Part shown: positions 10,758-22,544 of the stretch, piece after piece
How the letters are laid out: each line of letters starts with the position of its first letter
How positions within the stretch are numbered: the stretch's first letter is position 1
DNA from: Exophiala sp. HKRS030
Taxonomy: Eukaryota; Ascomycota; Eurotiomycetes; Chaetothyriales; Herpotrichiellaceae
DNA length: 64,000 nucleotides
Direction: 5' to 3'
NCBI GenBank assembly: GCA_023897205.1
Contig: JAHWDD010000001.1
Span: 2,356,001 to 2,420,000, forward strand
Position numbers and translations under genes: made by a program
Notes under the pieces: model-generated
The model's input: the letters and a program-made list of their open reading frames with translations, nothing else
Database searches by the model: none
What the model was told of the DNA's origin: nothing

Positions 10758-13439
10758 TCATAGGCTCTGTATGAGTCCTTCGTTGATTAGCTCCGCAACG
10801 ATCCTTCTCCTCTGAAGTGGAATCTCGTCTGCGCCGTAGCTCATCGGTGTCAACCCCAGCATTATCTGGCGAGCACTTGTAATGGTAAACACTCCACAAT
10901 CATCCATGTTTGCTTGTTGAGGTGATTCTCCACTCTTATCCACGGTCCATTCTTCCTTTTTGAAGGACGATCCCAGCTCCTGTTCGACCCATCTAAAAAC
11001 CTTGTCCGCATAGGGTCCACCACTTCCCAAGCTGTTGTAATGTGTGACGGTCTTTCTCTTGCCAGACACAACACAAAGTGTCCAATGAGCTCCAAGGTTA
11101 ATCGGGATGAACACATATTCTGTTTCCAATAGAGCCTTGCCAGCAATCTTCTTCCGACTACTCCATCGTCTCACACCTTCGTAGCCTTTACTGTTCAAGT
11201 TGCTGTAAAAGAATGAGTTGAATGTGACGAACGAAGGAATCTTCTGCGTTGGTCGGTCATTCTGATTGCCGTGTTTGACAATGAGGTCGAGATATCCATT
11301 GATAACCTCATCATTCAACCACAACGAGGTACCGCCAACTTTGCACAATGGCACTACGCGGACAAGATCTTTAGCCTGGTAACCCTTGATGCCGTTGCGA
11401 AGAGCTCTGTCGATCTTTCCATCCCATTCCTCTGTAAGAGGTCCGATGGCATATGTGTCGGCCTGTTTGAGTGCTTCTAACCTTTTCGTCTCGGCTCTGG
11501 TCAAGCGCTGACTCTTCTGTGCGGAGTGGATGTTGGCTTTTGGCGTTCCCGATTCACCATCAAAGTCCTTTTCCAAACTAAGCTCCTGGAATGCCTGAAT
11601 TGGCAACCGGACAGGAGTGATAGGCTCAACCTCACCGTCTATCTGATTAGGCACGCTCTCTGTTGCTGAGAATTGAGGCGAACTCTTCAAAGAGTCTGCC
11701 TGACTGATGGGGCCATTTGACTTTGTGGGTGTTCTTGGTTGCTCAGCGATGCCATGCTCGGCATGTCCACTTGTAGCTTTGTCCTGCTCGTCAATATGGG
11801 ATGAACTTTGTGCTTCATCTGGCGGGATGGATGCTGCTCGCTCTTCCACAGCGATGTTGATCGATGAAATGATGGTCTGGCTTGTGTAATCTGCTGAGTT
11901 GACTACTCTGGCATCTGGAGTGGGCGATCCACCTCCCGTCAAAATGGTAAGCAACGAGGGCGAGTCCTCGGCGACGTTCGGGGATATGTCATGGCCAGAT
12001 GATGAGGCAACGGTGCCACACGACGAATTTGCAGCTTTAATTGGTAACATGTCTCGCGGGGAGACCTCCCAGGTAGAGGAAATATCAGATTCTGGTGTCT
12101 TGGTATGTGCTACAGGGATAAGGTTCGACGAGTTGGGAGAAGTTACAAGGCGACCTCTAATTCGGGGGGGTGACAATAAAGATTCGTCAAGGGCTTCATC
12201 CTGATTGAGTGCTCTGAGGGATGTCGGACGACGTACGACAACAGAAGTTTTTGGTGTTTTGACAACGCTGACGCTTGGACTAGCTGCAACATCCGTCGAG
12301 GTCTGTGCGCTGCAAATCTCCGATGGATAGGTGAGAGTGATAGGTGCTAGACCTTCACGAATCGAGGGTCTCTCGGCGACCAACAAATACTCCTCGTCTG
12401 AGTCACTGTCTGTGTCGAAGCCATCTCTCTCAACTAAATCTGTCTCTGACGGAGGAGATATAGGGCGAGCGATGAGGGATGGAGGCGGTAGGATGGGATA
12501 TGGACTTTTGAGAGAGGTGGTGAATTGGTCAGGCTCTGCTGGATTTGGCAGAGTTGCTCCGTTCTGTTGCGGCGCATCGTCTGGAGGAGGTGTAAAACGG
12601 GCACTCTCCTGGGCTGATCCGGACTGGTGAACTCGAGAGACATGGGGTGATTGCGCCCCTTCTGTGCGAGAGGTCATTGAGGTTTGGATGCCCTGTGAGG
12701 TGGCTGCGAGGCAAGGGAGTGATGACCGAGAGAAGTCGAACGATGGTCCGGAAGAAGGCTCTCGTTGATCTGTGGTCTTCTTTTTACGCGACATGACATT
12801 AACAGTGCTTTGCGGGTCTCGTCTTCTTTTTGTGCCTCTTGTTGGATGAGTGGTCTGCGACAAGAAATCTTCTAATTTGGGGAGGGGGTAGTAGCGTTTA
12901 CTGGCTTTGGGTAATCGAGTCTGAATGGGAGTAGTGTTGTAAGTAGGAAAGGTGTTGTGATGAGATGGTTGATGAGTTGCGGGCGAGTTATTCTGCGTGA
13001 CTTGGGATGCACTTGCTGCAGAAGATCGATGCGTGGATGTGTCTAAAGCTTGGTTGATGGTGGGTTGCGTGGAGAGGCTTTCTGGTGATGGTTCAGGCGC
13101 AGGTGAGGAGGGGATGCTGTGCTGGTGTTTCTTCTGTGTAGACACTTTGACGGGGAGAGTAATTCGCACTCTTAGCTGTTGCCGACGAACCTGACGAACA
13201 ATGCAATAGAGGGGGGTTGCCACAAAGTTGGTGAACAGTCTAGTGGTGCTCATCAGACCCGAACAGACTCGTTTAGCCTTTGGCAGGAAACTAGTCTGGG
13301 CTTCTCGCGCGAACAAGCCTGTTTGAGCTTTGGGAGGTGTCTCTATCCATCCGCCGGGGATGTAATCTTGGTAGTATGGGTTGTAGATCGGAGGAGGAGT
13401 AGCTGGAGTCCAGTCCATGAGAGACGAAAAGTCAGCCAT
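10758..13439 (-). CDS. ULP1: Ulp1-type SUMO protease (C48 family)
   Basis: A single 893-residue frame. Residues 1 to about 640 are Ser/Pro/Thr-rich and look disordered, with basic patches, as in nuclear-pore-tethered Ulp1 proteins. The C-terminal ~240 residues form the C48 cysteine-protease domain: WLNDEVINGYLDLI for substrate entry, then the catalytic His at about 785 in GAHWTLCVV, YNSLGSG at about 801-807, the oxyanion Gln at about 842 in PQQAN and the catalytic Cys at about 848 in MDDCGVF. Ulp1 matures SUMO and removes it from targets. The position that is Asp in yeast Ulp1 (VDSL) and human SENP1 (YDSM) is Asn here (YNSL). Family assignment is firm; Ulp1 rather than Ulp2 is chosen because the domain is at the C-terminus and lacks the Ulp2 insert. 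Confidence 0.88.
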   Translation of the reverse strand: MADFSSLMDWTPATPPPIYNPYYQDYIPGGWIETPPKAQTGLFAREAQTSFLPKAKRVCSGLMSTTRLFTNFVATPLYCIVRQVRRQQLRVRITLPVKVSTQKKHQHSIPSSPAPEPSPESLSTQPTINQALDTSTHRSSAASASQVTQNNSPATHQPSHHNTFPTYNTTPIQTRLPKASKRYYPLPKLEDFLSQTTHPTRGTKRRRDPQSTVNVMSRKKKTTDQREPSSGPSFDFSRSSLPCLAATSQGIQTSMTSRTEGAQSPHVSRVHQSGSAQESARFTPPPDDAPQQNGATLPNPAEPDQFTTSLKSPYPILPPPSLIARPISPPSETDLVERDGFDTDSDSDEEYLLVAERPSIREGLAPITLTYPSEICSAQTSTDVAASPSVSVVKTPKTSVVVRRPTSLRALNQDEALDESLLSPPRIRGRLVTSPNSSNLIPVAHTKTPESDISSTWEVSPRDMLPIKAANSSCGTVASSSGHDISPNVAEDSPSLLTILTGGGSPTPDARVVNSADYTSQTIISSINIAVEERAASIPPDEAQSSSHIDEQDKATSGHAEHGIAEQPRTPTKSNGPISQADSLKSSPQFSATESVPNQIDGEVEPITPVRLPIQAFQELSLEKDFDGESGTPKANIHSAQKSQRLTRAETKRLEALKQADTYAIGPLTEEWDGKIDRALRNGIKGYQAKDLVRVVPLCKVGGTSLWLNDEVINGYLDLIVKHGNQNDRPTQKIPSFVTFNSFFYSNLNSKGYEGVRRWSSRKKIAGKALLETEYVFIPINLGAHWTLCVVSGKRKTVTHYNSLGSGGPYADKVFRWVEQELGSSFKKEEWTVDKSGESPQQANMDDCGVFTITSARQIMLGLTPMSYGADEIPLQRRRIVAELINEGLIQSL

Positions 13440-14305
13440 GGCTGCTGGGTGGAAAACTGAGAGGGGGCTTTGAGATAGCCAGGATGATGGAAGGGCGAGG
13501 ACAAGACGCGAATTGAGAAAGAAGCGGGGAAGGTTATTGTGATGCTGAGTGAGAATAGCGACTCGCGCAGCGTTGTGAAAGGTCTGAGGTTGTGGCGGAG
13601 CTGATTAAGGTCCGATCAGAGATTGATGAGTTTTGATTCAGAATGGTGTGAATGAGGTTAGAATCGAAGCTGGATGGGTGATGAATTGCAATTCAGACTG
13701 TGAATCGAGATGGAACTTGATGTTGGAGAAAATCGTGACAAACGGAAGGAGCCTTGGAGATCAAACACGCACGCGGAAGGAATTCTCCGAACTCGTCGTC
13801 AGACGCAGTCAATGGAGGACAAATCCGGTTAGCGGCTTTTAGTGAGGTTTTAGTGCCTACTAAGTCCCACTAGTCTTGTGCTACAAACCGAGCATCTTTT
13901 AGCATAGTTTCTGTATATACTCGACCATCGAATGTTGAATTATATAAATGACTCTGGTCAAGTTGTCCTTCTTTTGATTCACCTGTCCTCGGTCGAACGG
14001 GGTTGTTGTACTCACTGCTCCGAAGGCTCGATCCAAAGACCGCACTCACGTTTTGCCGTATATCGAAGAATTCTTACTCCCCTTTAATATCACTCACATG
14101 ATGTCCATCGTCTTCTACCAGCAAGGCACTTGAGGATCAGAAGCAAACTAAAGTTGACAATGATTGATACATAGCCCTCTTTGTCAAGCCTTGTTTATCA
14201 ACGCTCTCGGTGGCAATCGTCCTGTGGATGAAATCCGAATGCAATCTATCTGCTCGACGGCTACCATCACGACAAGATCTGTCCCCAACAGATGGCTAGG
14301 ATTTC
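13440..14305. other. Intergenic stretch between Ulp1 and MFS genes
   Basis: About 870 bp. The first ~400 bp is probably the Ulp1 promoter and leader; the rest is the 3' flank of the MFS transporter. No coding signal or RNA gene recognised. Confidence 0.5.
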
Positions 14306-16104
14306 CTAGTAAGTGTAATACCAGTCGGCAAGTCCTTCATTCTGCCACTTTCCTGCTTTTGCCGCTCTGTTCACCTTCATGAAATAAAAGTCCATGATGG
14401 TGATCATCGACACGCTGGCAAGTGATATACCAAGTGTGGTAAAGACACCGGTCTGTAGTTGAACGTGCGGTCAGCCAAAAAAAATCAGAAACTCGTGGGA
14501 GGTCAATCATCATACCGTATATTTCGGACTCTCTGATGACTTGAAAGCTACACCAGCGATAATACCACCAACGCCGCCACCCATCATGCATGTAGCTGTG
14601 GCAACAGCACGCTTGGATCGACGGGTGATGTTGTTCGCCTGATATGTCAATACGCCGGGGACGCAGTACTGCAGGAAACCGATGCCTTTGCCACGAATTA
14701 GAAAATCTGCAGTGCCTAGCACATATAGAGGTGGCTTTCCGGTCACTTACCCAGAAACGCTCCAAAGTATCGAACACTGTTGATTCTCCCGAAGACAGTG
14801 ATGAGCATCCCAGCAGCTGTCAAAAGCTGATGAGCTGCGATGATGGGACCTCGAATATGGTACTTATCACCAAGCCAGCCTGATGTGTAGGCCACAATCG
14901 CTGCAAGGACATATGGTGGCGCGCTCAACAGCTGGCTTTCGGTTACGCTGTAGCCCATCCCCTTTCTTAGGATAATGGGCAAAAAGTACGAGTAAGCATA
15001 TCCAGGAAGTGTGCTTGCCATGAGGTTGAACGCCCAGAAATACAATTTCCAGTCTTTGAGATGATGCAAAATGATTGCTAATGTCACAGGATCTTCCTCA
15101 GCGTCACCTCGGTCGGCGTTGATCCTTTCGATGACGAATTCTTTCTCTTCGGGTTTCAAGAACTTATCCGCCTTGGTGGGAAAATCGATGATGAGGAACC
15201 ACCCGATGGCACAAACTACAACCGTGATCAACCCTTCGATGATGAAGATCCCTAATCATGATCCGTTAGCAACGTCGAAAGCAGCAGGCGGGGGATATGA
15301 CGTACATGACCATCCGTTCAGACCTGCTGTTCCCTTAAGCAAGGTCAAGACATATGCAAAGATTGATGCGAAACCGGTGGTCAGACAAGAAAGGATCCAG
15401 AAGGCTGAAAGTCGCTTTCCCACCTCATAACGTCGATACCAGCAAGTGATGAGATATGTGCAGCCTTGCATGATGTCAGCTGAGGCATTCTTCATAAGAA
15501 GTCATCAAACAATCCTTACCTGGCAAGAACCCTGCTTCAGTGACTCCAAGCAGTGCTCTACACAAAGCCAGCATTCCCCAGTCCTTTGTGAACCCCATAC
15601 CAATAAGAATTGAGCCGAATGAAATGCCCAGGAATGTGAGCCAATTCGCAGGTCCGACCTTTGGCATGACCAGGTTCTGTGTGAGGATTGTCAACAGCAC
15701 ATTCTCTTGAGCAGAAGTTCGAACCCACACTTGGAATCTCGAAGATGATATATGCTACGAAGAAGATCATCACGAGAATCGTATAGCGGTTGCCAATCGA
15801 AAGTCCCAGATCTTCGTTCATTCCTGCAACCAGAGCCAAACCTAGATTCGTTCTGTCTACCAACGAGATCGAATACATGATGCCCAGGATTGGCAAAAGT
15901 CGGAAATCTATGCGACGTCTGTAGATGGTCAGCCCATTGCCGGGACAAGGTCAAGTCGTGGCATGACAATTCATACATGATCTTCCTTTCTCTCTCAGCA
16001 CCCAAACCACTCTCATAGTTGCCAGCCCTGTCAAGATGCTTGACTTGAGCATTGAATTTCTCATCATGAACTTCAACCTCGTGTGGATCGGAGTGGTCTG
16101 CCAT
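14306..16104 (-). CDS. MFS transporter, anion:cation symporter (allantoate permease-like) family
   Basis: A multi-exon gene of at least seven exons. The start MADHSDPHEVEVHDEK lies at 16104 (an ATG three codons upstream at 16113 is also in frame). Splicing rebuilds ERKIIRRIDFRLLPILG, then SLVDRTNLGLAL after TM1, FEIPSNLVMPKVGP at the end of TM2 and LGVTEAGFLPG in TM4. The second half contains YQANNI, and the end is LADWYYTY with stop at 14306-14308. These are hallmarks of the Dal5/Tna1 group, which imports small organic anions such as allantoate, nicotinate, vitamins or aromatic acids with protons. Twelve membrane segments are expected. The gene is divergent from the Zn2Cys6 regulator at 16891, a frequent arrangement for a pathway transporter and its regulator. 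The actual substrate cannot be read. Confidence 0.85.
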
Positions 16105-16890
16105 AGTTCTCAAATGCTTGCAAGAGCGCGGCGGAAGTAACCAGGTGGGAAGAGTGAAGATTTAGAACAATGTATGCTCTACCTCGTCTTGCCTCTTATA
16201 CCCTCCACCTCTCCCCAATATCTCCACGTCTTCCATGTACCTAACAGAGCCGAGCGCGGGGCTGGCATGAGTATCTGGGGACTATTCCGACCTAACACAA
16301 GCGATAGCATGTCTTGCCAAGAGAGAAAGCCGATGCAACCGACATATACCGAACTAGTGCGTGGCGAGGCTTGTTGGAGAAGCGTATCTGACTCGAGTAT
16401 GAGTATGTGCGGCTCCAGCCAAGGACTTCGGTTACACAGAACTTGAATCATGGAATCAGACAACCTTTCCAAAAGCGGACTTAATCAATGCTTCCCCATG
16501 TCGAACACGCCGTACTTACTCCGCACTACCGTGCCTCTGGGTTCTCATGGGCACGCCGCTGATCAATCCTACCGCGCTTGTGAACAAGATAAATCACAAG
16601 CAATGCCGTTGAGGCCCGGCATGCCAAGTGAATATGATGTTGTTGAAGCCTGTGGTCCTTCTCACCTGATGGAAGGTTTTCTACCTCGTCTCTAGTTGCA
16701 TCCCGAGTCAAGTACCGTTTGTTCCACCTTTCTGGCAGCCGAATTCATTGCAAGCACGGGCCCTATCACACAACTTTTCCAATTGTACAGATTGTGGTAT
16801 TCGGACTATTCAAGATCAACCTTACACATAGGCGCCCGATGTTGTTCTTGTTGGGATGAGCCGATCATAACAGACTATGCGGCATCCATC
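16105..16890. promoter_or_regulatory. Divergent region between MFS transporter and Zn2Cys6 regulator
   Basis: 786 bp between opposed start codons, without recognisable coding content. It probably holds both promoters. Scattered CGG words occur, but no clean spaced pair that I would call an operator. Confidence 0.45.
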
Positions 16891-19727
16891 ATGGCATCTA
16901 CATTACCTGAGTTGTTCGATTCCACAAATTACTTGGATTTCAGTCTTGCCCCTACACATCCAGATACAATTTCCGCAGGATATCCAAACTATACTCCAAT
17001 TGCTAGGCGTCGGGCTCCGCGCGCGTGTTTGTCCTGTCGAGTCCGCAAGGTTCGCTGCGATGTATTCCACCGGGGTTCACCATGCACAAATTGTGCTATG
17101 GACCATACTACATGTGTAGTCAAGAAAAGGAGACGGATGATGTAAGCCAACGAAGGAATGCCATAGTTCTGAATACTCGAATTCTCTAATATCTGATGTC
17201 CAGTGCACCTGATGTCGACGCTGAGGTCCACAAAGCTCCAGAAGAGCTGATGCTATCAGAACCCACGACTATATCACCTGATCCTCAATGCATCAGTGAA
17301 GCCATCGAGAAGCCAAACTTCATGTTCGAACCTCGGGGTCTCTTGCCTCACGTACAAAATAATGGTGAACCGCAGACCAACAAAGATGTTGGGCGGCAGT
17401 CACAACCTCAAAGATCAAGCAAGATAGCGTCGAAAACACCGGCTGATGTAACGAGAGTAGTGGAGAGACTCCTTGGTAAGTCAAGTGATTCCTTACAGTC
17501 TCACGCCTTCCTGATCAATACGTAGAGATGAGGTCTCATTATACGCAAAAAGATAACCCAACAAGCTGGCGATCTACAACCGCTTCACAGCCCAAGGAGA
17601 GTACAGGCTTTGTCATCCATTCATATTATCCGTTCTTGGAGACGACGTCATTATCATTGCTATCCACAGAAGAGGTGCAATCCTTGGAACATTATGGCTG
17701 TTTTCTTATTCCGAAGCGACAGCTTCTTGACGAAATCGTTCGAGCCTACTTCCTCTACGTCCACTCTCACCTGCCCGTTCTCAATGAAAGCGAGTTCTGC
17801 AGGGCCTACCTCAATGCAGACGTTCATGGTAGAAGGAAGCGAGGAATATCTCTTTTCGTGTTCCAGGCAATCATGTTTGCAGCATGTAGTGTTCGTCAAG
17901 TTCATCCAACGTTTTACATGCTCTGCTGATCGATTTATCTCAGTTTGTATCTTTGTCAACTATCGAGCAGTTGGGATTCCGCAACGCTAGACTTGCCCGA
18001 GCTTCATTCTACCGCCGTGCAAAGGTTCGTCCTGCTTCCTTCAGCTTCCTGGCGCTGTGACATTGATAATGACAGGCGCTTTTTGACACTGGTGTAGAGC
18101 GGCAGCAACTCAGGATCGCTCAAGGGTGTCTGCTTCTGACTTATCACGTCAGCTTGGACAATGCTCACATCAATAGCTATTGGCTTAACACTTCAATCCA
18201 CTTCGCTCGTGCAGCTCATGCACATCGGTACTCTACAGCTGCAGGTCTGACGCACAATCAGAGAATTGAATTGAAACGTCTGTGGTGGTGCTGTATCTTG
18301 CGTGACAGAATTTTACCCCTTGGTCTTCGGAGACACCTTCAGATCAGCTCGGCCGAAGTAGACTCGACGGCCACACCCCTCGATCAGCAAGACTTCGAGG
18401 AGGAAATTCAGCACTCTTTATTCCACGACCCAGGCACTAAAAGGATGCTCGTCGACTCAATCACCTGTCTTTGTCAACTAGCCATTGTTCTGACTCAGGT
18501 ACTCGAATTGCTATATCCCTTGAATGGGAGCCCCAACACCTCGAAAGCACGACTGTTGAAGTGTCAATCTGAACTGGACGGATGGTTCGCGGAAGCGAAG
18601 AATCTTCGCTCAGAACTATCCACATCGCTGCCGGACCTGGTCGTCCTCCTGAACAATATGACTTGTATATACTATCAGTGGGTGCCAAGAATTATGCCAT
18701 CGAATTGCCAGCTAATGCGCCTTGTAGCTCAGCCACGGCTGCCGTCCTTAATCAAACGATCCTGTCATCGCTGAACGATGGCAACGAAACGCCAAGTCTT
18801 CAGCCTGAGCGATCGCAAATCCGTTTCCGGCTTGCAGCAGCCATGCAAGGCATTACTCGACGTATGACCGAGGTTGCGCAGATGGGACTGATCCAATACT
18901 TGCCAATAAGCACGTAAGTATTACCTCACTTGAATATTCTCACGAGGAGAGCGCTAATTGAAAGATAAAGCGCCGCATTCGCCGCTTTGCCCTTAGTCTG
19001 GCACTTACTGGATCGTGAATCTCCCGCTTCTATACAGTATGGACACCATACAGATCGGTCAAACGTCCTCAGCGTATATACTAACGCCATGGAACACCTT
19101 CAAGCCCGGTATGAGGGAGTTGATCACGTACTTGGCTATATTGGAAAGCTCATCAACCTTTCAAGACGACAGGAGAGCAGTTCTACCAGAATGCCAACCG
19201 CTGGGAGGGATGTAGATGGATCCGTCACGCTCACCAGCGCACCCTCTGTCCAAGTATCCATGATGGGATCACGGGAAGGCTTGAGCTTGTCGGACGCCAT
19301 CGTCGTTCGACCCCGACAATATCTGCGCGTGAATATGATGGTCGACCTAGCTCTTTGCCGTGGCAATTTCCCACAAGACTTCGAGCTCCCATCCATACTT
19401 TTATCAGTGCAACCGAGACCGCACAGCCAGTCTCCCGTCACGCCCAATGCTCCTTTCATGGATGGCTTGCAACTGGTGTCTCAGCCCAGCCATCCTGACT
19501 ACGGAGCCATCTCAGGAGATTTCGATGTACTGCTGAACGGGGAGGATAATATCCCTCCCGACGAAGTATCGAGTGAAGGTGACGCGACTTCTCGCCAGTT
19601 CAGACTTGAGGACGAGTTCCTGGATTTTGAGTCTCCTAAGAGTCCGCCAGTCCAGACAGAATGGGCGTCAGACCTGCTTACTTTGGAAAGGTGGTTGGAG
19701 GCCCATGAACAGCAACGTTGTCCCTAG
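16891..19727 (+). CDS. Zn(II)2Cys6 transcription factor with fungal-specific domain; one apparent frameshift
   Basis: The N-terminal zinc cluster is ACLSCRVRKVRCDVFHRGSP followed by CTNCAMDHTTC, at about residues 47-75. Exon 1 ends at 17141 and exon 2 starts at 17204. Further introns follow RLL(E), AACS, RRAK and LPIST, each restoring conserved text. The middle region (VRAYFLYVHSHLPVLNESEF; FRNARLARASFYRRAK; GCLLLTYHVSLDNAHINSYW; LWWCCILRDRILPLGLRR) is the fungal-specific TF domain. The frame breaks once near 18679-18686: NNMTCIYYQW is in one frame and AKNYAIELPANAP in another, and one extra G would join them as QWVAKNY. Everything after runs clean to the stop. It probably regulates the divergent MFS gene; inference. 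Either a sequencing deletion or a recent inactivation. Confidence 0.8.
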
Positions 19728-19961
19728 ATTTCAATCTATTCCAATGTGCGACCGGCAAACCGACATGAATCGTCCAGTGAGCGGTAATGATTCGTTGTTG
19801 CGGTTGAACATAGCATCTGGAGTATATGGTACTCTTTTTGGATATGTACTTTCTGCTCATTTCTTCCGAGGATATGTAAACCATGATTTCTCTGATACTT
19901 GCTCGTTTTTTGACTAAGTGTTCGAGGCATTTCAATCTCTTCCACAATCCATCCCCCATGT

Positions 19962-20600
19962 CTACACACAAGAGAAACAGGCAACAGAATTCACGTCCCC
20001 GATGCCATCATATTTGAGGACTCTGGGATAACGACAGAGATTGCGATCGACACTCACACCCGGAGGCAAGGTTATATTTGCATACAGCGCCTCTAAAGGC
20101 TTGTCATACTCGCCCCTGTCCACCAATGCCTGTATCGGATCTAACGAAAACGGACCCAAGCCACCAGAGCAATGAGCAACGCCAGGCGTGAAAAAGACAC
20201 TACAGAAGTCGTTAAGGTCTTCCTCACTGGCCGATATCGTCTCGGCCAACGCATTGCGGCAAGCTTGTATTCTCATAAATGATGATCTGGTCAGCTGGAC
20301 CGTGCCATGTTAACAATCTGCGGCCAAGGGTCTGAAAATGCGCCCAGATTGGAGTGTGTGGAACCAAAAAGCCCCGAGTGGATTTCCATAGAGGTAATCC
20401 ACACGCGAATTCAAAATCTTCAACGCTCACAGAGCCGTCATAGTCGTGTACTTGCAAGCAAAGCGAGGGATTTCCAAATATCAAGGCACCGACAACAAGT
20501 CCAGCTATGGTCTGGTCCGACGGGAGCTGCCCGTCGCAGGCTCCTGCATAGAATCGAAAGTGGCTGCCCGCCGGCTATACGATAGTGTCCACGGCCGGCG
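19962..20600 (-). pseudogene. Decayed tannase/feruloyl esterase
   Basis: Minus-strand fragments match the C-terminal half of the tannase/feruloyl-esterase family. WAHFQTLGRRLLTWHGPADQ (about 20300-20365) contains the catalytic Asp region TWHGxAD; after a one-base frame change come RNALAETI, FFTPGVAHCSGGLGP with the catalytic His, and the C-terminal CRYPRVLKYDG...ACFSC. An in-frame stop and further frame changes break the upstream part (20500-20600), and the N-terminal half with the catalytic Ser is not found. The family hydrolyses esters of gallic or hydroxycinnamic acids outside the cell. Next to an organic-anion MFS transporter and a Zn2Cys6 regulator, it looks like the broken enzyme of a small aromatic-ester use cluster; inference. 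Confidence 0.7.
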
Positions 20601-20845
20601 ATATTGTGATCATTGCCTGGGACCAGATTATGTCCTTGATTGGATCTAGCTACGGTATGACCGGAGCAGGGTTTGAGATGCAGCCGATCGGCAGACGACG
20701 GATTATTGCGGTTCCTGCTGATAGAGGCTGCAAGTCTAGCACCAGCGTGAAGATCGTTGATTTTCTCCCCTTCATTTCAATATGCGCTGACGTATCAGGC
20801 TGACTTAAGTATTTGTCATGGGTGAATATGGCGGTTATACAACCC

Positions 20846-22544
20846 TCAATCGATACCTAGGCCGAGAAACTTGAACAAGAGTGGATTTCCCTCCACTGAC
20901 CACCATGCAATCCCAGTGTAAACAATAAGTTTCGTCACAACTTCAACATCGTATCTCACACGCGGTCGGTGAATACTCGAGAATAGCTGGCTCTCCTGCA
21001 ATTCGTCTGCGCCTGATCGATTGATCCCATCCTGACTTAGCGGTGAATGCATCGGTTGAGGGGAAAGGCCATCCATTCCGGTGCCCATTTGAGCACGAAA
21101 CATCTCTAGACTACTAGATCTTTTCCTCCCGTGGCTCTTGCCAGTATCGGTGCCTGGAACATCACTGGGAAAATATCCGCGTTCCGGTGAGCTGCCTTTG
21201 GTCGGTATCTGAGACCCATTGATAGTGAGACTGTCACGGCGTCTCTTCTCTCGATACGCAAGCGTTTCATAAGCATCTGCCTCGGACTGAGGACCAACAG
21301 ACACGGCTCTTCTCCGACGCAAGGAGGACAATAGACTTGGAATATCCTTGGCATAAGGTATCACATTGTCATCGTGCTCTTGGCGGGGTACCGTTTTGTA
21401 CTGTGATGCAGGCTTGAAGAATCGACGCGGAAGACTCAATCCAAGTTGCTCAATGACCCTAAAGAGCGGCGGCAATGCTTTGAGTAAGAGAGGCTTCATT
21501 ATAGCTCTCCAGGTGAAGACGACCACGACACCGAGGATTATGCGTGCGACAGCAACGATCCAACCCATCTTGGCTAAATCAAACGGGACCGTGCCCTGAG
21601 AAGGGTATGACCATGAATGAGGAGATTGTGCAAAGTGCCAGGTACCAAATTCAACGCCAATGACTACCGCCGAAAAAGCGACGCTGTCGTCAAAGCATGG
21701 ACAATCGTCTGCAGGCTCAGGATGAATTCGCACCAGAACCAGGATGGACAGGACAACAAGGGAAACTCGCTTAATATCACCTGTAAACAGCCAGTCGTCA
21801 AAGACAGGTCCATAAACGTATTGCCAAAGCCCCAGGAATGCTCCTAGAATGCTACCAATGATGACATCAAAGAAGCCATGCATCCCGCAATAAACTCTCC
21901 CCAAGACTATTGAGAACGCGTAAAAGCAAGCCAAAAGCTGAAGACCTAAGCTGACGTTTGGGTTTGTCTGGTCGCCAGTCTGCCGTACGAGCAATATCGT
22001 GTACACCGCAACTGACACAGCATTTGTTGAATGCGTTGAAGGAAAGCCATACTCGAGTGCGACGGATCCTGACATTGTGATGCGCTGTAAAGGCGGAGAT
22101 AACGGTCGTGGTAGACATAGTAAGTCCTTGACAATACCGCTGAACACAACGCCAGCAGCAAGGATATGGGTCATACTGAGAAATGTCAGTATCGCGAAGG
22201 TGTGAGCAGATCAAATGCGCTTACCCTCGGCCAAGGTCTGTATAACCACACCAGAACCATATGGGTAGCATGATATTGAAGAAGGTATGTGTGCCCAGAT
22301 TTGCAGACATGGCGAAGTAGGTGTCCAATGCTGGAGATCTGAGAGTACTCTGTAGCCAAGCGACATAAGGTGTTTCCCAGCGTACTATTGGTATGAGATG
22401 TTCTCTAAGTCTATACCTCCAACCCGGTAGCATAATCTTGTCTGACAACCACAGTGAGGTTTTGTGCCATCAGAGGAACGAGCTGGACTTACAATGATCA
22501 AGACTTCGCAGTCCTGCATCAGGCTTATCCTTCTCCTGTTCCAT
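20846..22544 (-). CDS. LCB3: Long-chain-base (sphingosine) 1-phosphate phosphatase, PAP2 family
   Basis: Three exons: 22493-22544, 22225-22441 and 20846-22175, with GTAAGT and GTAAGC donors and introns of 51 and 49 bp. The start is MEQEKDKPDAGL. Phosphatase motifs are all present: KDLLCLPRP (motif 1), EYGFPSTHSTNA (motif 2, PSTH in place of PSGH) and GRVYCGMHGFFDV (motif 3 with catalytic His and Asp). About eight hydrophobic segments surround them, and a Ser/Arg-rich cytosolic loop interrupts the C-terminal part before the final membrane helix. This matches yeast Lcb3/Ysr3, which remove phosphate from dihydrosphingosine and phytosphingosine 1-phosphates in the ER. About 530 residues, normal for the family. 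The gene is intact. Confidence 0.88.
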
